NCBI GenBank assembly: GCA_015063685.1
Contig: SVTR01000001.1
Span: 117,970-181,969 of the forward strand
DNA length: 64,000 bases
Source of the DNA: Oscillospiraceae bacterium
GTDB lineage: Bacteria; Bacillota; Clostridia; Oscillospirales; CAG-272
Direction: 5' to 3'
In this document: one piece after another, positions 1 through 8,147 of the stretch
Layout: every line of letters starts with the position of its first letter
Position numbering within the stretch: the stretch's first letter is position 1
Position numbers and translations under genes: made by a program
The notes under the pieces: generated by a model
What the model was told of the DNA's origin: nothing
Databases searched by the model: none
The model's input: the letters and a program-made list of their open reading frames with translations, nothing else

Positions 1-871
1 ACAGGGTAACCCCAAAAATCAACACAGACACGTCCAAAAGGTTAAAACGGAGAGTACGTTGCATAAACAAAAGCTTCACACCGTAGCCCATCCAGGTAAG
101 CAGGATCAGCAGGATCGCGGCCAAAAGAATCTGTTTATTCCACCAAACCAAGGGCAGGACCGTCACGGACAGGACAACGCCCGTTTCAGGGAAGGCGAAG
201 ATCATGGCCACAACGGCAAGGATACCCAAAACACCGGGAATGATCAGGGGATGAATCCACAAGGTCACCACCGCACATACAGTTGCCAGCATCATGGCCA
301 CGTAGGGCACAATGCTGACACCCACACGCTGTTTTTTCGGTCGGCTCAGCTGTTCTTCAGGCAGACCCAGCCACCCCACCGTCAGCCATCGGGTCAGCTT
401 ACCGGTCACCAGAAGTTGAATAACAGGCTTTTTTGAAAATAACAAGGGAACGCTCAAAAGAACAATGACCGCGAACAAGATCAGCCGAGGGACATTGATC
501 GTTACGTCAGCACGAACCATGGCTTCAACCATATGCACTGCCGCTCCCAGGACGCCGTAAAACAGCCCACAAAGGCCGTAAAAAACAGCGGGGGCGTAAG
601 CCGCCAAGGAGAACAAGCCTCCCAAAATACGGAAAATACCGCCCTGATGAACCGCCTCCAAAAGCTTCAATCGGGCAGGAGACATGGGACGGCAATCATC
701 CCGCAGGGTACGGCGACGATCGTGATGCAGCAGGGCATCTGCTCGCCTGTAGGACGTCAGACTTCTGCCCAAAAAGCTATTGCCCACAAAGCGGTAAACA
801 CCATGACTGAAGCCCATAAGCTTTTTCCATATAAAAGAACCCTTCGGGGAGTGTCGTTTTGAACTGTCCAT
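1..871 (-). CDS. Polytopic membrane protein, partial (possible O-antigen ligase-like)
   Basis: The frame is open from an ATG at 871 to the window edge, so the C-terminus is missing (290 codons seen). AGGAG lies 5 nt before this ATG; an in-frame ATG at 885 would put the ribosome binding site inside the gene, so 871 is preferred. The N-terminal ~75 residues are basic and soluble-looking (MDSSKRHSPKG...), then at least six hydrophobic segments follow. The layout resembles O-antigen ligase/polymerase-like membrane proteins of Clostridia, but no diagnostic motif is visible in this part. It follows trmD by 39 nt and probably shares its transcript. Confidence 0.6.
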   Translation of the reverse strand, partial: MDSSKRHSPKGSFIWKKLMGFSHGVYRFVGNSFLGRSLTSYRRADALLHHDRRRTLRDDCRPMSPARLKLLEAVHQGGIFRILGGLFSLAAYAPAVFYGLCGLFYGVLGAAVHMVEAMVRADVTINVPRLILFAVIVLLSVPLLFSKKPVIQLLVTGKLTRWLTVGWLGLPEEQLSRPKKQRVGVSIVPYVAMMLATVCAVVTLWIHPLIIPGVLGILAVVAMIFAFPETGVVLSVTVLPLVWWNKQILLAAILLILLTWMGYGVKLLFMQRTLRFNLLDVSVLIFGVTL

Positions 872-910
872 AGCGTCTCCTTTCATCAAACATTCAAGGG
901 GCAGATATGT

Positions 911-1651
911 TTATTTTTGGGGATCCGTCTGCCCCTCCGATTTTTCGGGAGATTCATCCGGCAGAAGGTCAGGGCGATTGCGGCGAGTCAGCGCCAGGGC
1001 CGCCTCATACCGCCAGGCATCGATTTTTTTATGGTCACCCGAGGTCAGGACATCGGGCACCTTCATGCCATGGTAGTCCAAAGGGCGGGTATATTGAGGA
1101 TACTCCAGAAGTCCCGAGGATATGCTCTCGTTTTCAAAGCATTCGGCGGCAGACAGTACGCCGTCGGTCAGGCGAGCCACACAGTCCACCAGGATGCAGG
1201 CAGGAATCTCACCGCCTGTCAGCACATAATCGCCAATGGAGATCTCCTCATCCACGATTTCCTCCACGATACGGCGGTCAACGCCCTCATAGTGCCCGCA
1301 AAGCAGGATCAGATTATCATAGGAAGCGGCCAGCTCCTCGGCCTTTTTCTGGGTCAGCACCTTACCGGTAGGTGAGAGGTAGATCACATGACGACGGCCG
1401 TCAAAGCCCTCGGCCAGTTGCTTTTCCAAAACACCGCAGTAGCAGTTATAAATGGGGGGCGCGGCCATGAGCATACCCATGCCTCCACCATAAGGGGTAT
1501 CGTCTACCCGACGGTTTTTATCCTCAGAATAATCGCGGATATTGTGGGCATAAACCTCACAGGCGCCGCTTTTTTGGGCGCGACCGATGATGCTTTCCCC
1601 GAGAACGTGGGTCACCAGGTCGGGAAACAAAGTCATGATATCAAAGCGCAT
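911..1651 (-). CDS. trmD: tRNA (guanine-N1-)-methyltransferase TrmD
   Basis: Makes m1G37 next to the anticodon of tRNAs with G36, using S-adenosylmethionine, to prevent +1 frameshifting. The 246-aa protein has the SPOUT trefoil-knot signatures: DDTPYGGGMGM (about 50-60), CGHYEGVDRR (118-127) and SIGDYVLTGGE (138-148). Length is normal for the family. The ATG lies 1 nt after the rimM stop, and the ribosome binding site GAGGTGAG is inside the end of rimM, so the two are translationally linked. The pairing rimM-trmD is conserved in Firmicutes. Confidence 0.97.
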   Translation of the reverse strand: MRFDIMTLFPDLVTHVLGESIIGRAQKSGACEVYAHNIRDYSEDKNRRVDDTPYGGGMGMLMAAPPIYNCYCGVLEKQLAEGFDGRRHVIYLSPTGKVLTQKKAEELAASYDNLILLCGHYEGVDRRIVEEIVDEEISIGDYVLTGGEIPACILVDCVARLTDGVLSAAECFENESISSGLLEYPQYTRPLDYHGMKVPDVLTSGDHKKIDAWRYEAALALTRRNRPDLLPDESPEKSEGQTDPQK

Positions 1652-1652
1652 A

Positions 1653-2198
1653 CTATCTCACCTCGTCGGCACCGTCGTCAAACATACCGTCAATGGGTGT
1701 CATACGGACGAGCTCACCGGGGATTACGTCGGCAATGAAGGCCGGAACGGCAGGCACCATGACCTGTCCCTTGGGGGTGTCCACAACGTAAAGGGCGGAC
1801 GCCACGCCGGGGTTGATCTCGGCCACAGTACCCAACAATTGTCCTTCCCTACCCTCTCGGGCATCGTACACGGGAAGGCCCACCACGTCAGACAGGAAAT
1901 ACTGTCCCTCCTCCAGATGAAAATCCTCGCGGGCGGCATACAGCACCGTATTTCTCATGGCGTCGGCGGCATCCATATCCTCAATGCCCTCCAGGGTCAA
2001 AAGGACGAACCGTCCCTGCATGACCGAAGCGCGCAGGATCTTACGGGGGGTCTTGTTTTCACCGTCTCCGATAAACACGCGATCAAGGTCACAGAAATCC
2101 TCGGGAGCATCCATCCAAGGGTCAACCTTCATGCCACCCTTGCAGCCGTGAGTATTAATGATCCTTCCGCATTCAAGATAAGGGGTAAGCTTGGGCAT
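1653..2198 (-). CDS. rimM: 16S rRNA processing protein RimM
   Basis: Ribosome maturation factor that binds S19 and assists assembly of the 30S head. The 181-aa protein starts MPKLTPYLECGRIINTHGCKG, the typical RimM N-terminal G-x-I-x-x-x-H-G-x-K-G pattern, and ends in a PRC-barrel-like half (QYFLSDVVGLPVY...PAVPAFI). The frame stays open upstream to 2267, but GGAGG sits 6 nt before the ATG at 2198 and a promoter lies at 2239-2267, which fixes the start. First gene of the rimM-trmD operon. Confidence 0.95.
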   Translation of the reverse strand: MPKLTPYLECGRIINTHGCKGGMKVDPWMDAPEDFCDLDRVFIGDGENKTPRKILRASVMQGRFVLLTLEGIEDMDAADAMRNTVLYAAREDFHLEEGQYFLSDVVGLPVYDAREGREGQLLGTVAEINPGVASALYVVDTPKGQVMVPAVPAFIADVIPGELVRMTPIDGMFDDGADEVR

Positions 2199-2238
2199 GT
2201 TGCGCCTCCATTGTACGTATAGATAATTATTCAGCATT

Positions 2239-2267
2239 AGTATACCATAAAATTCAATATATTGCAA
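2239..2267 (-). promoter_or_regulatory. Sigma-A promoter of rimM-trmD
   Basis: Reading the minus strand: TTGCAA, 17-bp spacer, TATACT. The -10 box lies about 40 nt upstream of the rimM ATG, with the ribosome binding site between. Confidence 0.75.
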
Positions 2268-2375
2268 GGGGGAAAAGGCGATAAAATATCAAATTTGAAT
2301 AAAGGATCAGAGGATTCCCCCACTTTCAAAAGTCATGCAGCAAGAAGATTGATCGTCCAAGAGCTCAAGCCATAC

Positions 2376-2404
2376 TTGACAACCGATGACCGCCGTGGTA
2401 TCAT
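2376..2404 (+). promoter_or_regulatory. Sigma-A promoter of the radical SAM gene
   Basis: TTGACA, 17-bp spacer, TATCAT, about 40 bp before the plus-strand ATG at 2444. The -35 is perfect and the -10 differs from consensus at two bases. Confidence 0.8.
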
Positions 2405-2443
2405 AGTATAAAAGATACCCCAAAACAACCGCGGAGGGCAGCC

Positions 2444-3397
2444 ATGACGCAAAAAGACACCAATCCATATCCTTATAGCGATAGCCATAAACGATACCAG
2501 ACCTACGAATATTGGCTACGGAAAACCTTCGGCGGCAAGTGCGCCAAGATCCCTTTGGACGGTGGCTTCACCTGCCCCAATATGGACGGCCGATGCGGCG
2601 TTGGCGGATGCATTTACTGCTCTGACCGAGGCAGTGGAGATTTTGCTTCTCCCGCCGTCCTCCCTTTGAGGGAGCAGTACGAGATACAACGCCGTCGCCT
2701 AGCGGGAAAGTGGCCTACCGACCGCTGTATTGCCTATTTCCAGGCGAGAACCAACACCTACGCCCCTGTCAGCGTTCTACGGGGAAAATTTGAAGAAGCC
2801 CTTACCTTTGACGGTGTGGTAGGTCTGAACATCGCCACCCGCGCCGATTGTCTCCCGCTTGATACGGTGGAGTATCTGGCAGAGCTTTCGGAGCGCACCA
2901 CCCTGACGGTGGAGCTGGGACTCCAGACCGTCCACGATGCTACGGCGCTTCTCATTAACCGCGGACATACCTTCGCTGAGTTTGTTGATGGCTATACACG
3001 CCTGAGAACCGCGTCATCCAAGATCAACACCTGTATTCACATGATCCTGGGACTTCCCGGAGAGGATTTTACCATGATGCTGGAGAGCATGGAGGCCATA
3101 TCGGCTCTTCGTCCCACCATGGTCAAAATACATTTGCTCCACGTTCTGCGTGGAACGGTGCTGGGGGAGATGTATGACCGCGGCGATTACGCACCCATGA
3201 GTCGTGAGGATTACGTTTCGGCCGTGGTGAAATGTCTTGAAGTCCTGCCGCCCGAGACTGTCATTGCCCGTTTGACGGGGGACGGCAACGGCAAGGCGTT
3301 GTTGGCGCCTCTGTGGAGCATCAAAAAGATGGCGGTCATCAATGATATTGATAAGTTGATGTACCAAGAGCATACATGGCAGGGAAAATTATTCTGA
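2444..3397 (+). CDS. TIGR01212 family radical SAM protein (YhcC-like)
   Basis: Predicted radical S-adenosylmethionine enzyme of the YhcC family; its substrate is not established. The 317-aa protein has cysteines at about 44, 51, 56 and 59 (CPNMDGRCGVGGCIYC), the extended cluster-binding segment of this family, then a radical SAM barrel containing LGLQTVHDATALLINRGH and HMILGLPGEDF. GGAGG precedes the ATG. It is the only protein gene on the plus strand in the chromosomal part, with its own promoter and a downstream terminator shared with the convergent gene at 3448. Confidence 0.9.
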   Translation: MTQKDTNPYPYSDSHKRYQTYEYWLRKTFGGKCAKIPLDGGFTCPNMDGRCGVGGCIYCSDRGSGDFASPAVLPLREQYEIQRRRLAGKWPTDRCIAYFQARTNTYAPVSVLRGKFEEALTFDGVVGLNIATRADCLPLDTVEYLAELSERTTLTVELGLQTVHDATALLINRGHTFAEFVDGYTRLRTASSKINTCIHMILGLPGEDFTMMLESMEAISALRPTMVKIHLLHVLRGTVLGEMYDRGDYAPMSREDYVSAVVKCLEVLPPETVIARLTGDGNGKALLAPLWSIKKMAVINDIDKLMYQEHTWQGKLF

Positions 3398-3401
3398 ATA
3401 T

Positions 3402-3438
3402 AAAAAGCAACCGCAGACAGAATTTGCGGTTGCTTTTT
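3402..3438. terminator. Bidirectional intrinsic terminator
   Basis: A 14-bp perfect stem (AAAAAGCAACCGCA / TGCGGTTGCTTTTT) with a 9-nt loop. The A-tract and T-tract are part of the stem, so it can terminate both the plus-strand radical SAM gene and the convergent minus-strand SGNH gene. Confidence 0.9.
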
Positions 3439-3447
3439 GCGTATTGA

Positions 3448-4284
3448 TCATTTTGTATAGGCATGAGTTCTGATATACTGCAGGATCACCGTGTAGGCCT
3501 CCTCGGTAAGATGGATGCCGTCAGAGCTGATGCAATATTCGGGCTTCAAAGCGTTATCCTCCCCCTTGAGCACGGATTGGGTATCAAGATAGGGGCAATC
3601 ACACGCGGCGGCGAGCTCCTTTACCCAAAGGTTGCAGGCGTCGATCTTTTCATTGCTCAAGGTAACACAGCCTTGGGTCACGGGAAAAATGGATTGGAGG
3701 ATCACCGTAGTGTCGGGCGAGGCGGCTTGAATGGCGAGGATAAGTGCTTTATAGCAATCCTTGAACTGAGCCTCGCTCAGATGGGCAACGCCCCATTCAG
3801 AACCCAGGGTGACGATCAGAACCGAGGGCTTGGCCTTGGCTGTGGCTTCGGCCACGGTCAGATTCTCGCCGGTTTCCGGGTATATGATTTTAGCGGAGGT
3901 GATCTCGGCGTTGAGATTGAGGGTGTCGGTTTTGGTGCGCCAGACCTGTTTGGTGGTCTCGCCTCCCGTCAGCACGCCACGGTTGATCATATGAGCGGTA
4001 AGGGAATCCCCTACGAAGATCAGCTGATCTTGATATGCCACACCGGCATCGGGGGTCTCAGGCAAAGGCTTTTGACTGATTGAAGGAGCAGGCGTGATCT
4101 GATGGGTGCCGTCGGTAGCATGTACTTCTGTGACCAGTTCCTCCGGAAGCTTATCGGTTCCTTTGACATTGGCAGAAACCAGGAGGCAGATCATCAGAAT
4201 CACACAAACGAGCAGGAGCATACCAATGGCCATCAGAAGGCCCATCAGGATTTTATAATAGCTTTTCTGTGCGCGGATATTCAT
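3448..4284 (-). CDS. Membrane-anchored SGNH/GDSL-family hydrolase
   Basis: Likely cell-surface esterase/lipase-type hydrolase. After a short basic N-terminus come a single TM anchor (about 14-37), a linker rich in Thr/Pro/Glu, and an SGNH fold. The nucleophile block is IFVGDSLTAH, the glycine/asparagine region is near VLIVTLGSEWG, and the C-terminal Asp-His pair is SSDGIHLTEEAY. The ATG at 4284 is chosen. A TTG at 4296 that overlaps the upstream stop is possible, but the GGAAGG site is then too close. Downstream of a four-TM gene, probably in one transcript. Substrate unknown. Confidence 0.75.
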   Translation of the reverse strand: MNIRAQKSYYKILMGLLMAIGMLLLVCVILMICLLVSANVKGTDKLPEELVTEVHATDGTHQITPAPSISQKPLPETPDAGVAYQDQLIFVGDSLTAHMINRGVLTGGETTKQVWRTKTDTLNLNAEITSAKIIYPETGENLTVAEATAKAKPSVLIVTLGSEWGVAHLSEAQFKDCYKALILAIQAASPDTTVILQSIFPVTQGCVTLSNEKIDACNLWVKELAAACDCPYLDTQSVLKGEDNALKPEYCISSDGIHLTEEAYTVILQYIRTHAYTK

Positions 4285-4292
4285 AGAAAACG

Positions 4293-4778
4293 TCAATCCT
4301 TCCGATTGTTTTTGGCGGTGTTGAATTGAGCAAGGTAGGTCTCGTCGTCTTTATCCTTTGAACGGCGGTGCGTTGCCATGGAGATGATGCAGACCACAGC
4401 AGTGATCACGCTGTAAACAATGGCAAAAACAAGCATATGCAGGAGCGCTGTCCCGGCGGGAAAATGATTGGCATTCATATAGGGGATGTAGACAAGGAAA
4501 ATACCGCCCAGGCACAGGAGGGGGTGGAGGATCACCTTGCCAACCGTGGGGATCTGCTCCGAAGTGCGGATCATGCGGGCCCCCGAGATACAGAGGGACA
4601 GGGGGAGCAACATGAGAAACAGACCTGCGTTGATGGATTTTTCAAGATTTTGTTCAATGAGCCACTGTATCAATAGCAAAAGTAATGTCAGGACGGTAAA
4701 AATGCAGCAAGCGTCCATGACCAGCCTTTTTATGATGGTAAGTGGAGAAATGGTATTTTCGGATTTGGATGGAGTCAT
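4293..4778 (-). CDS. Four-TM membrane protein (DUF3021-like layout)
   Basis: 161-aa protein with a short polar N-terminus, four predicted TM helices (about 21-40, 50-67, 82-99, 112-134) and a charged C-terminal tail. This length and layout resemble DUF3021 proteins, but no diagnostic motif supports a firm call. AAGGA sits 7 nt before the chosen ATG; an upstream in-frame ATG at 4808 lacks a site. A TATAAT-like -10 is present at about 4818-4823 on the minus strand. First gene of a two-gene unit with the SGNH hydrolase. Confidence 0.6.
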   Translation of the reverse strand: MTPSKSENTISPLTIIKRLVMDACCIFTVLTLLLLLIQWLIEQNLEKSINAGLFLMLLPLSLCISGARMIRTSEQIPTVGKVILHPLLCLGGIFLVYIPYMNANHFPAGTALLHMLVFAIVYSVITAVVCIISMATHRRSKDKDDETYLAQFNTAKNNRKD

Positions 4779-4817
4779 AGCCGGATCCTTTCTTTTTTCG
4801 TAGGGCATACTTACACA

Positions 4818-4846
4818 TTATACAATATTATAATATATTGCAGAAG
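4818..4846 (-). promoter_or_regulatory. Probable promoter of the four-TM/SGNH unit
   Basis: A perfect TATAAT on the minus strand, about 40 bp upstream of the gene start, with a poor -35 (TTCTGC) at 17-bp spacing inside an AT-rich stretch. Confidence 0.45.
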
Positions 4847-4949
4847 GAAATGCAAGGGGTAATTGTAAATTTTTGGGCACCATCGGCTATGCTGCACAAA
4901 TGTAAATGTCGGGCCACTCCCCAAGCTCCCTCCCATCCGCCTATTCCTC

Positions 4950-4988
4950 AAAAATTCCCGACTGAACAACGTCCGTCGGGAATTTTTC
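4950..4988 (-). terminator. Intrinsic terminator of the solenoid gene
   Basis: On the minus strand: stem AAAATTCCCGAC / GTCGGGAATTTTT with a 12-nt loop and a built-in T-run, about 10 nt after the stop at 4999. Confidence 0.85.
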
Positions 4989-4998
4989 GCATTTTTCT

Positions 4999-6462
4999 TT
5001 ATTCGTTTTCGCCCTCTTCATTGGCGTGGATACTTTCTCCGGCTACGTCACCCAGGATCTCTCCCAAGACTGTGCCGTATATGTGGCCGTTGATCTGGCC
5101 GTGGATATCACCGTTAACCGTTCCGTACACGTTGCCGTCAACGTTGCCCAGAATGTCTCCCGACACCACCGCATCCTTGCCGATGTCACCGTTGACATCT
5201 CCGTGGATATCTCCACCTACCATGCCCGTCAAATCACCGTCCACGGTGCCAACGATATCACCCTGCACAACGCCGTGCAGATCCCCCAGAATGGTGCCGC
5301 GAAAATCTCCCTGCACCATGCCCAGAAGATGACCGTCCAACGTGCCGTCAAAGTCTCCTTCTACGAGCCCCGCCAGGTTGCCGCCCACAAAGCCACGGTA
5401 ATCGCCGCCGATGTGTCCGCAAAGGTCACCGTCAATATCGCCGCGCATATCTCCCTGCACTTCCCCATACAGGTCGCCCCATACATTGCCGTTCAGGTCG
5501 CCCTCCACAAGGCCTTGCATATCACAATCCATGACACCCGCGTAGTCGCCCCGGATTGAGCCCTTCATATCTCCTAGGATCGAGGCAGAGACATCTCCCT
5601 CCACGGCGCCCAGAAGCGAGCCCGACCAGTTGGCAATACGTCCGTGGAAGCCGCGGTTCAAGGAGCCAAGGATCACGTCTCCCTTCACGGTACCCTTGAT
5701 GTCACCCCGCATACCGGGGGAGATGATACTGCCCTCAAAGGTATCGTACACGGTTCCCACCACTTCACGGAGCATATCTCCATCTGCGGGTAGCTCTGCC
5801 TCCCGAAGAAAGTTGAGATCTGCCGCATAAGCCTCCAGACGGCGAATGCGATCGCCATCCCGTCGGGTGCGATCCTGCTCACGGCGCTTTCTGTCGCTTT
5901 CACGGCGCTTGCGATCACTCCGACGGCGATCAAACCACGCCTCCCGCGTTTTTTCATCGGTGCTGTAAAAGCGCAAGCCGTCCGAGGGCGAGCCGTTTCC
6001 ATAGCCTGCCTGCCGTGCTTGGCTACCCTGTCGGCCGTAATTCTTGCCGAACATATCCCTCAGGTTGATTCCCTGGATACCCAGACTTTCCATCACGGCG
6101 TTGGCATTTTCCAAAGCCTCACGAATCTTCTCAACGTCGGGTATATGGTCAGTCGAGCCATCCTCGCTTCTCTCGGCGCATTCTTCGGCCTGACCGGCAA
6201 AATCCTCGGCCTCATACATATAGTCCTCGGCCTGAGAAGCGGCGTCCTCTGCTTGCTTGGCAAAAGCCTCACATTGGGCCTTGATAGCTTCGCATTCATC
6301 CCGCAAGGCTTCACAGGCCGCCAATACCGCGTTGAGATCAGCGGGTGCTTTCTCCGTGCGGTCGGGGGAATGACGGTCGGCAGCATCCAAAAGAAGCTCT
6401 GCCTGGGCAGGGGTGATCTTCCCTTCGGCCAGCATTTGCAGTATATCCATTCGTTCGTTCAT
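4999..6462 (-). CDS. SHOCT-like/octapeptide-repeat beta-solenoid protein
   Basis: 487-aa protein with no signal peptide or TM segment. Residues 5-28 (ILQMLAEGKITPAQAELLLDAA) are a SHOCT/YvlB-type helical motif. Residues 45-125 are Ala/Glu/Cys-rich and likely coiled coil. Residues 178-208 are a dense Arg/Asp segment (RKRRESDRKRREQD). From about 228 to 480 the protein is a near-continuous run of about 30 octads of the form G-D-hydrophobic-x-G-x-hydrophobic-x, with one two-residue insertion (GDIGKDAVVS). This predicts a right-handed beta-helix reminiscent of bactofilins, but with a strict 8-residue period. GGGAG precedes the ATG. It lies just after an XRE regulator and near LiaF-like and DUF2089 genes, so an envelope-stress or scaffold role is inferred, not shown. 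Confidence 0.75.
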   Translation of the reverse strand: MNERMDILQMLAEGKITPAQAELLLDAADRHSPDRTEKAPADLNAVLAACEALRDECEAIKAQCEAFAKQAEDAASQAEDYMYEAEDFAGQAEECAERSEDGSTDHIPDVEKIREALENANAVMESLGIQGINLRDMFGKNYGRQGSQARQAGYGNGSPSDGLRFYSTDEKTREAWFDRRRSDRKRRESDRKRREQDRTRRDGDRIRRLEAYAADLNFLREAELPADGDMLREVVGTVYDTFEGSIISPGMRGDIKGTVKGDVILGSLNRGFHGRIANWSGSLLGAVEGDVSASILGDMKGSIRGDYAGVMDCDMQGLVEGDLNGNVWGDLYGEVQGDMRGDIDGDLCGHIGGDYRGFVGGNLAGLVEGDFDGTLDGHLLGMVQGDFRGTILGDLHGVVQGDIVGTVDGDLTGMVGGDIHGDVNGDIGKDAVVSGDILGNVDGNVYGTVNGDIHGQINGHIYGTVLGEILGDVAGESIHANEEGENE

Positions 6463-6475
6463 AGGTTTCTCCCTT

Positions 6476-6730
6476 CTAAGAATCGGTATCTATCCGAACC
6501 GATGTATTCTTTGCCGTGTGATCCCGTCCCCACAAAAGCTCAGTGATTTCGACATCCAGCGCCGCCGCCAGCTCGTCAAGGCGGGACAGATCCGGCAAGG
6601 CGCGGCCCGTTTCCCATTTGGACACCGCCTGAGGAGTCACATCCATGAGTTCTGACAAGGTGTTTTGCGTCAAGCCTTTTTTTCGTCGCAAGCTTTTGAT
6701 CCGACGAGCAAGGTCTTCGGGATAGATCAT
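6476..6730 (-). CDS. XRE-family HTH transcriptional regulator
   Basis: 84-aa protein that is almost entirely a Cro/C1-type HTH: LARRIKSLRRKKGLTQNTLSELMDVTPQAVSKWETGRALPDLSRLDELAAALDVEI. The frame runs upstream to 6844, but GGAGC 5 nt before the ATG at 6730 fixes the start, and the upstream codons fall in repeat DNA. It ends 13 nt before the solenoid gene and is probably co-transcribed with it, so it may control that unit. Confidence 0.88.
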   Translation of the reverse strand: MIYPEDLARRIKSLRRKKGLTQNTLSELMDVTPQAVSKWETGRALPDLSRLDELAAALDVEITELLWGRDHTAKNTSVRIDTDS

Positions 6731-6775
6731 ATCGGCTCCTTTCTGTGATAGCAAGATGTGGGTGCTGAATGTGGC

Positions 6776-7386
6776 GCATAAATTGTTGTTTACCACCTGC
6801 GGTGGGGCTCCGGCTCGGGGGAGTGCATCCTGTGCGAAACTCATACCGCGATGGGTAGTTGGGCGGATAAATTGTTGTTTACCACCTGCGGTGGGGCTTT
6901 GACTCGGGGATGTTTAACTTATGCGAGCCGTGTCCCACGATGGGGGGTAAGCCTGTAAATTGTTGTTTGCGTGGGCTTACTATGAACCCGTAGGGGCGAA
7001 CTGCGTTCGCCCGCCGTTCCCCAAAAGCCTTTGTTTATCAATATACTTTTTATTACGGGCGAACACAGTTCGCCCCTACGACCACGTTGGTCAGAAGCCC
7101 GCAAACAACAATTTATCTAATCAACTACCCATCGCGGTATGCGGCTTGCATGGGTTGAACATCCCCGAGCGTTGGCCGCGGGCACTGCCCGCAAACAACA
7201 ATTTATCTGCCTAACCACCCATCGCGTGATGCAGTAGGTACAGGATGCACTACCCCGAGCGTTGGCCGCGGGCACTGCCCGCTAAACAACAATTTATCCG
7301 CCCAACTACCCATCGCGTGATGCAGTAGGTACAGGATGCACTACCCCGAGCCAAAGCCCCACCGCAGGTGGCAAACAACAATTTAC
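6776..7386. repeat. Cluster of AAACAACAATTTA hairpin repeats
   Basis: A gene-free 650-bp stretch between the XRE and LiaF-like genes, filled by a repeat of about 90 bp. Each unit ends in AAACAACAATTTA (or its complement) next to a short hairpin and contains CCCATCGCG...GATGCACTACCCCGAG. Two units on the left (hairpins at 6793-6805 and 6882-6894) are inverted relative to three on the right (hairpins at 7178-7192, 7268-7282, 7359-7371). The halves flank a separate palindrome at 6990-7080. The last copy runs into the stop codon of the LiaF-like gene. A related pair is at 18317-18611. Confidence 0.85.
6990..7080. repeat. GTAGGGGCGAAC inverted repeat (REP-like)
   Basis: Arms of about 24 bp (6990-7013 and 7056-7080; GTAGGGGCGAAC...GTTCGCCCG against its complement) enclose a 42-bp AT-rich centre. 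A compact relative with the arms directly joined lies at 37837-37884. It sits in the middle of the hairpin-repeat cluster, as if inserted there. Confidence 0.85.
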
Positions 7387-8135
7387 TTGATCGAAATTTC
7401 TCCAAAGGAGCAATCTGCGTTGATATACAGAGTCGGTGCCGTAGGATCGCTCGAATCCGTGTGACGATTGGAAACCTCTCCGAAGGCGGCGGAGGGGTTC
7501 AGCTCCACCTTAACGTCAGGGGGTAGCAAGATATCAATCTCGCCAAAGGAGCAACGGGCGTCGATAACTGCGGGATCCTCAATGAGGGCGCCGCGCAGAT
7601 CAAGGTTCAGCTGCCCGAAAGCGGCATTCAGCGTAGCGCTGGAAAAGGCCTGTCCGTCCACAACTACGGTGCGCTCACCGAAGCGAACGGAATATGTGTT
7701 GGCACCGTCAGCATGGGTCGTGACCGTACTGAATTTCTCCCGCTTTCTGCGTTTTACCCGGCGAAACAGAGGAGACAACAGAATGCGAAGTCCCACGAAA
7801 ATGATGGCCACGGCCAGCACGATGGCAGCGGCTTTTCCAAACTCAAAATTCTGTTGATTAGACAGAAGAATCAACACACCAACGAGAAAAATCACGGGCC
7901 AGAAAATCGACGTGGGACGTCGGATGAAAAAGTACAGCGCCGGCACGATGAGGAACAAAGACCCCCATCCCGGGAAAAAGAGGGTAAAATTCTGCCAGGG
8001 GCAAAAATCCAGGTAATTACCAAGATATCCCACGCCCACAGCGATCACCAAAAGACCCAGGAAGGCATTAGCGATGCCCTTTCGGACGCGTTTGCCGCGA
8101 GAAGGGGTAAAGACGGATATGTTAACGTTTGCCAT
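7383..8135 (-). CDS. LiaF-like membrane protein (DUF5668 + LiaF C-terminal domain)
   Basis: 250-aa protein. Residues 20-125 contain four TM helices (LiaI/DUF5668-like). Residues about 140-250 form the LiaF/YvqF C-terminal domain with its repeated signature ...AAFGQLNLDLRGA, CSFGEIDILLP, AAFGEVS and CSFGEISIK. In Bacillus LiaF restrains the LiaRS cell-envelope stress system; no two-component genes are present here, so the partner is unknown. AAAGGAGT precedes the ATG. It begins 12 nt after the DUF2089 gene and is co-transcribed with it. Its stop codon overlaps the adjacent repeat cluster. Confidence 0.85.
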   Translation of the reverse strand: MANVNISVFTPSRGKRVRKGIANAFLGLLVIAVGVGYLGNYLDFCPWQNFTLFFPGWGSLFLIVPALYFFIRRPTSIFWPVIFLVGVLILLSNQQNFEFGKAAAIVLAVAIIFVGLRILLSPLFRRVKRRKREKFSTVTTHADGANTYSVRFGERTVVVDGQAFSSATLNAAFGQLNLDLRGALIEDPAVIDARCSFGEIDILLPPDVKVELNPSAAFGEVSNRHTDSSDPTAPTLYINADCSFGEISIK

Positions 8136-8147
8136 GGTGATACTCCT

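Noticed and set aside
6776..7386. CRISPR array
   Set aside because: Repeats are present, but the units are about 90 bp with both orientations and no unique 30-40 bp spacers, and no cas genes are in the window.
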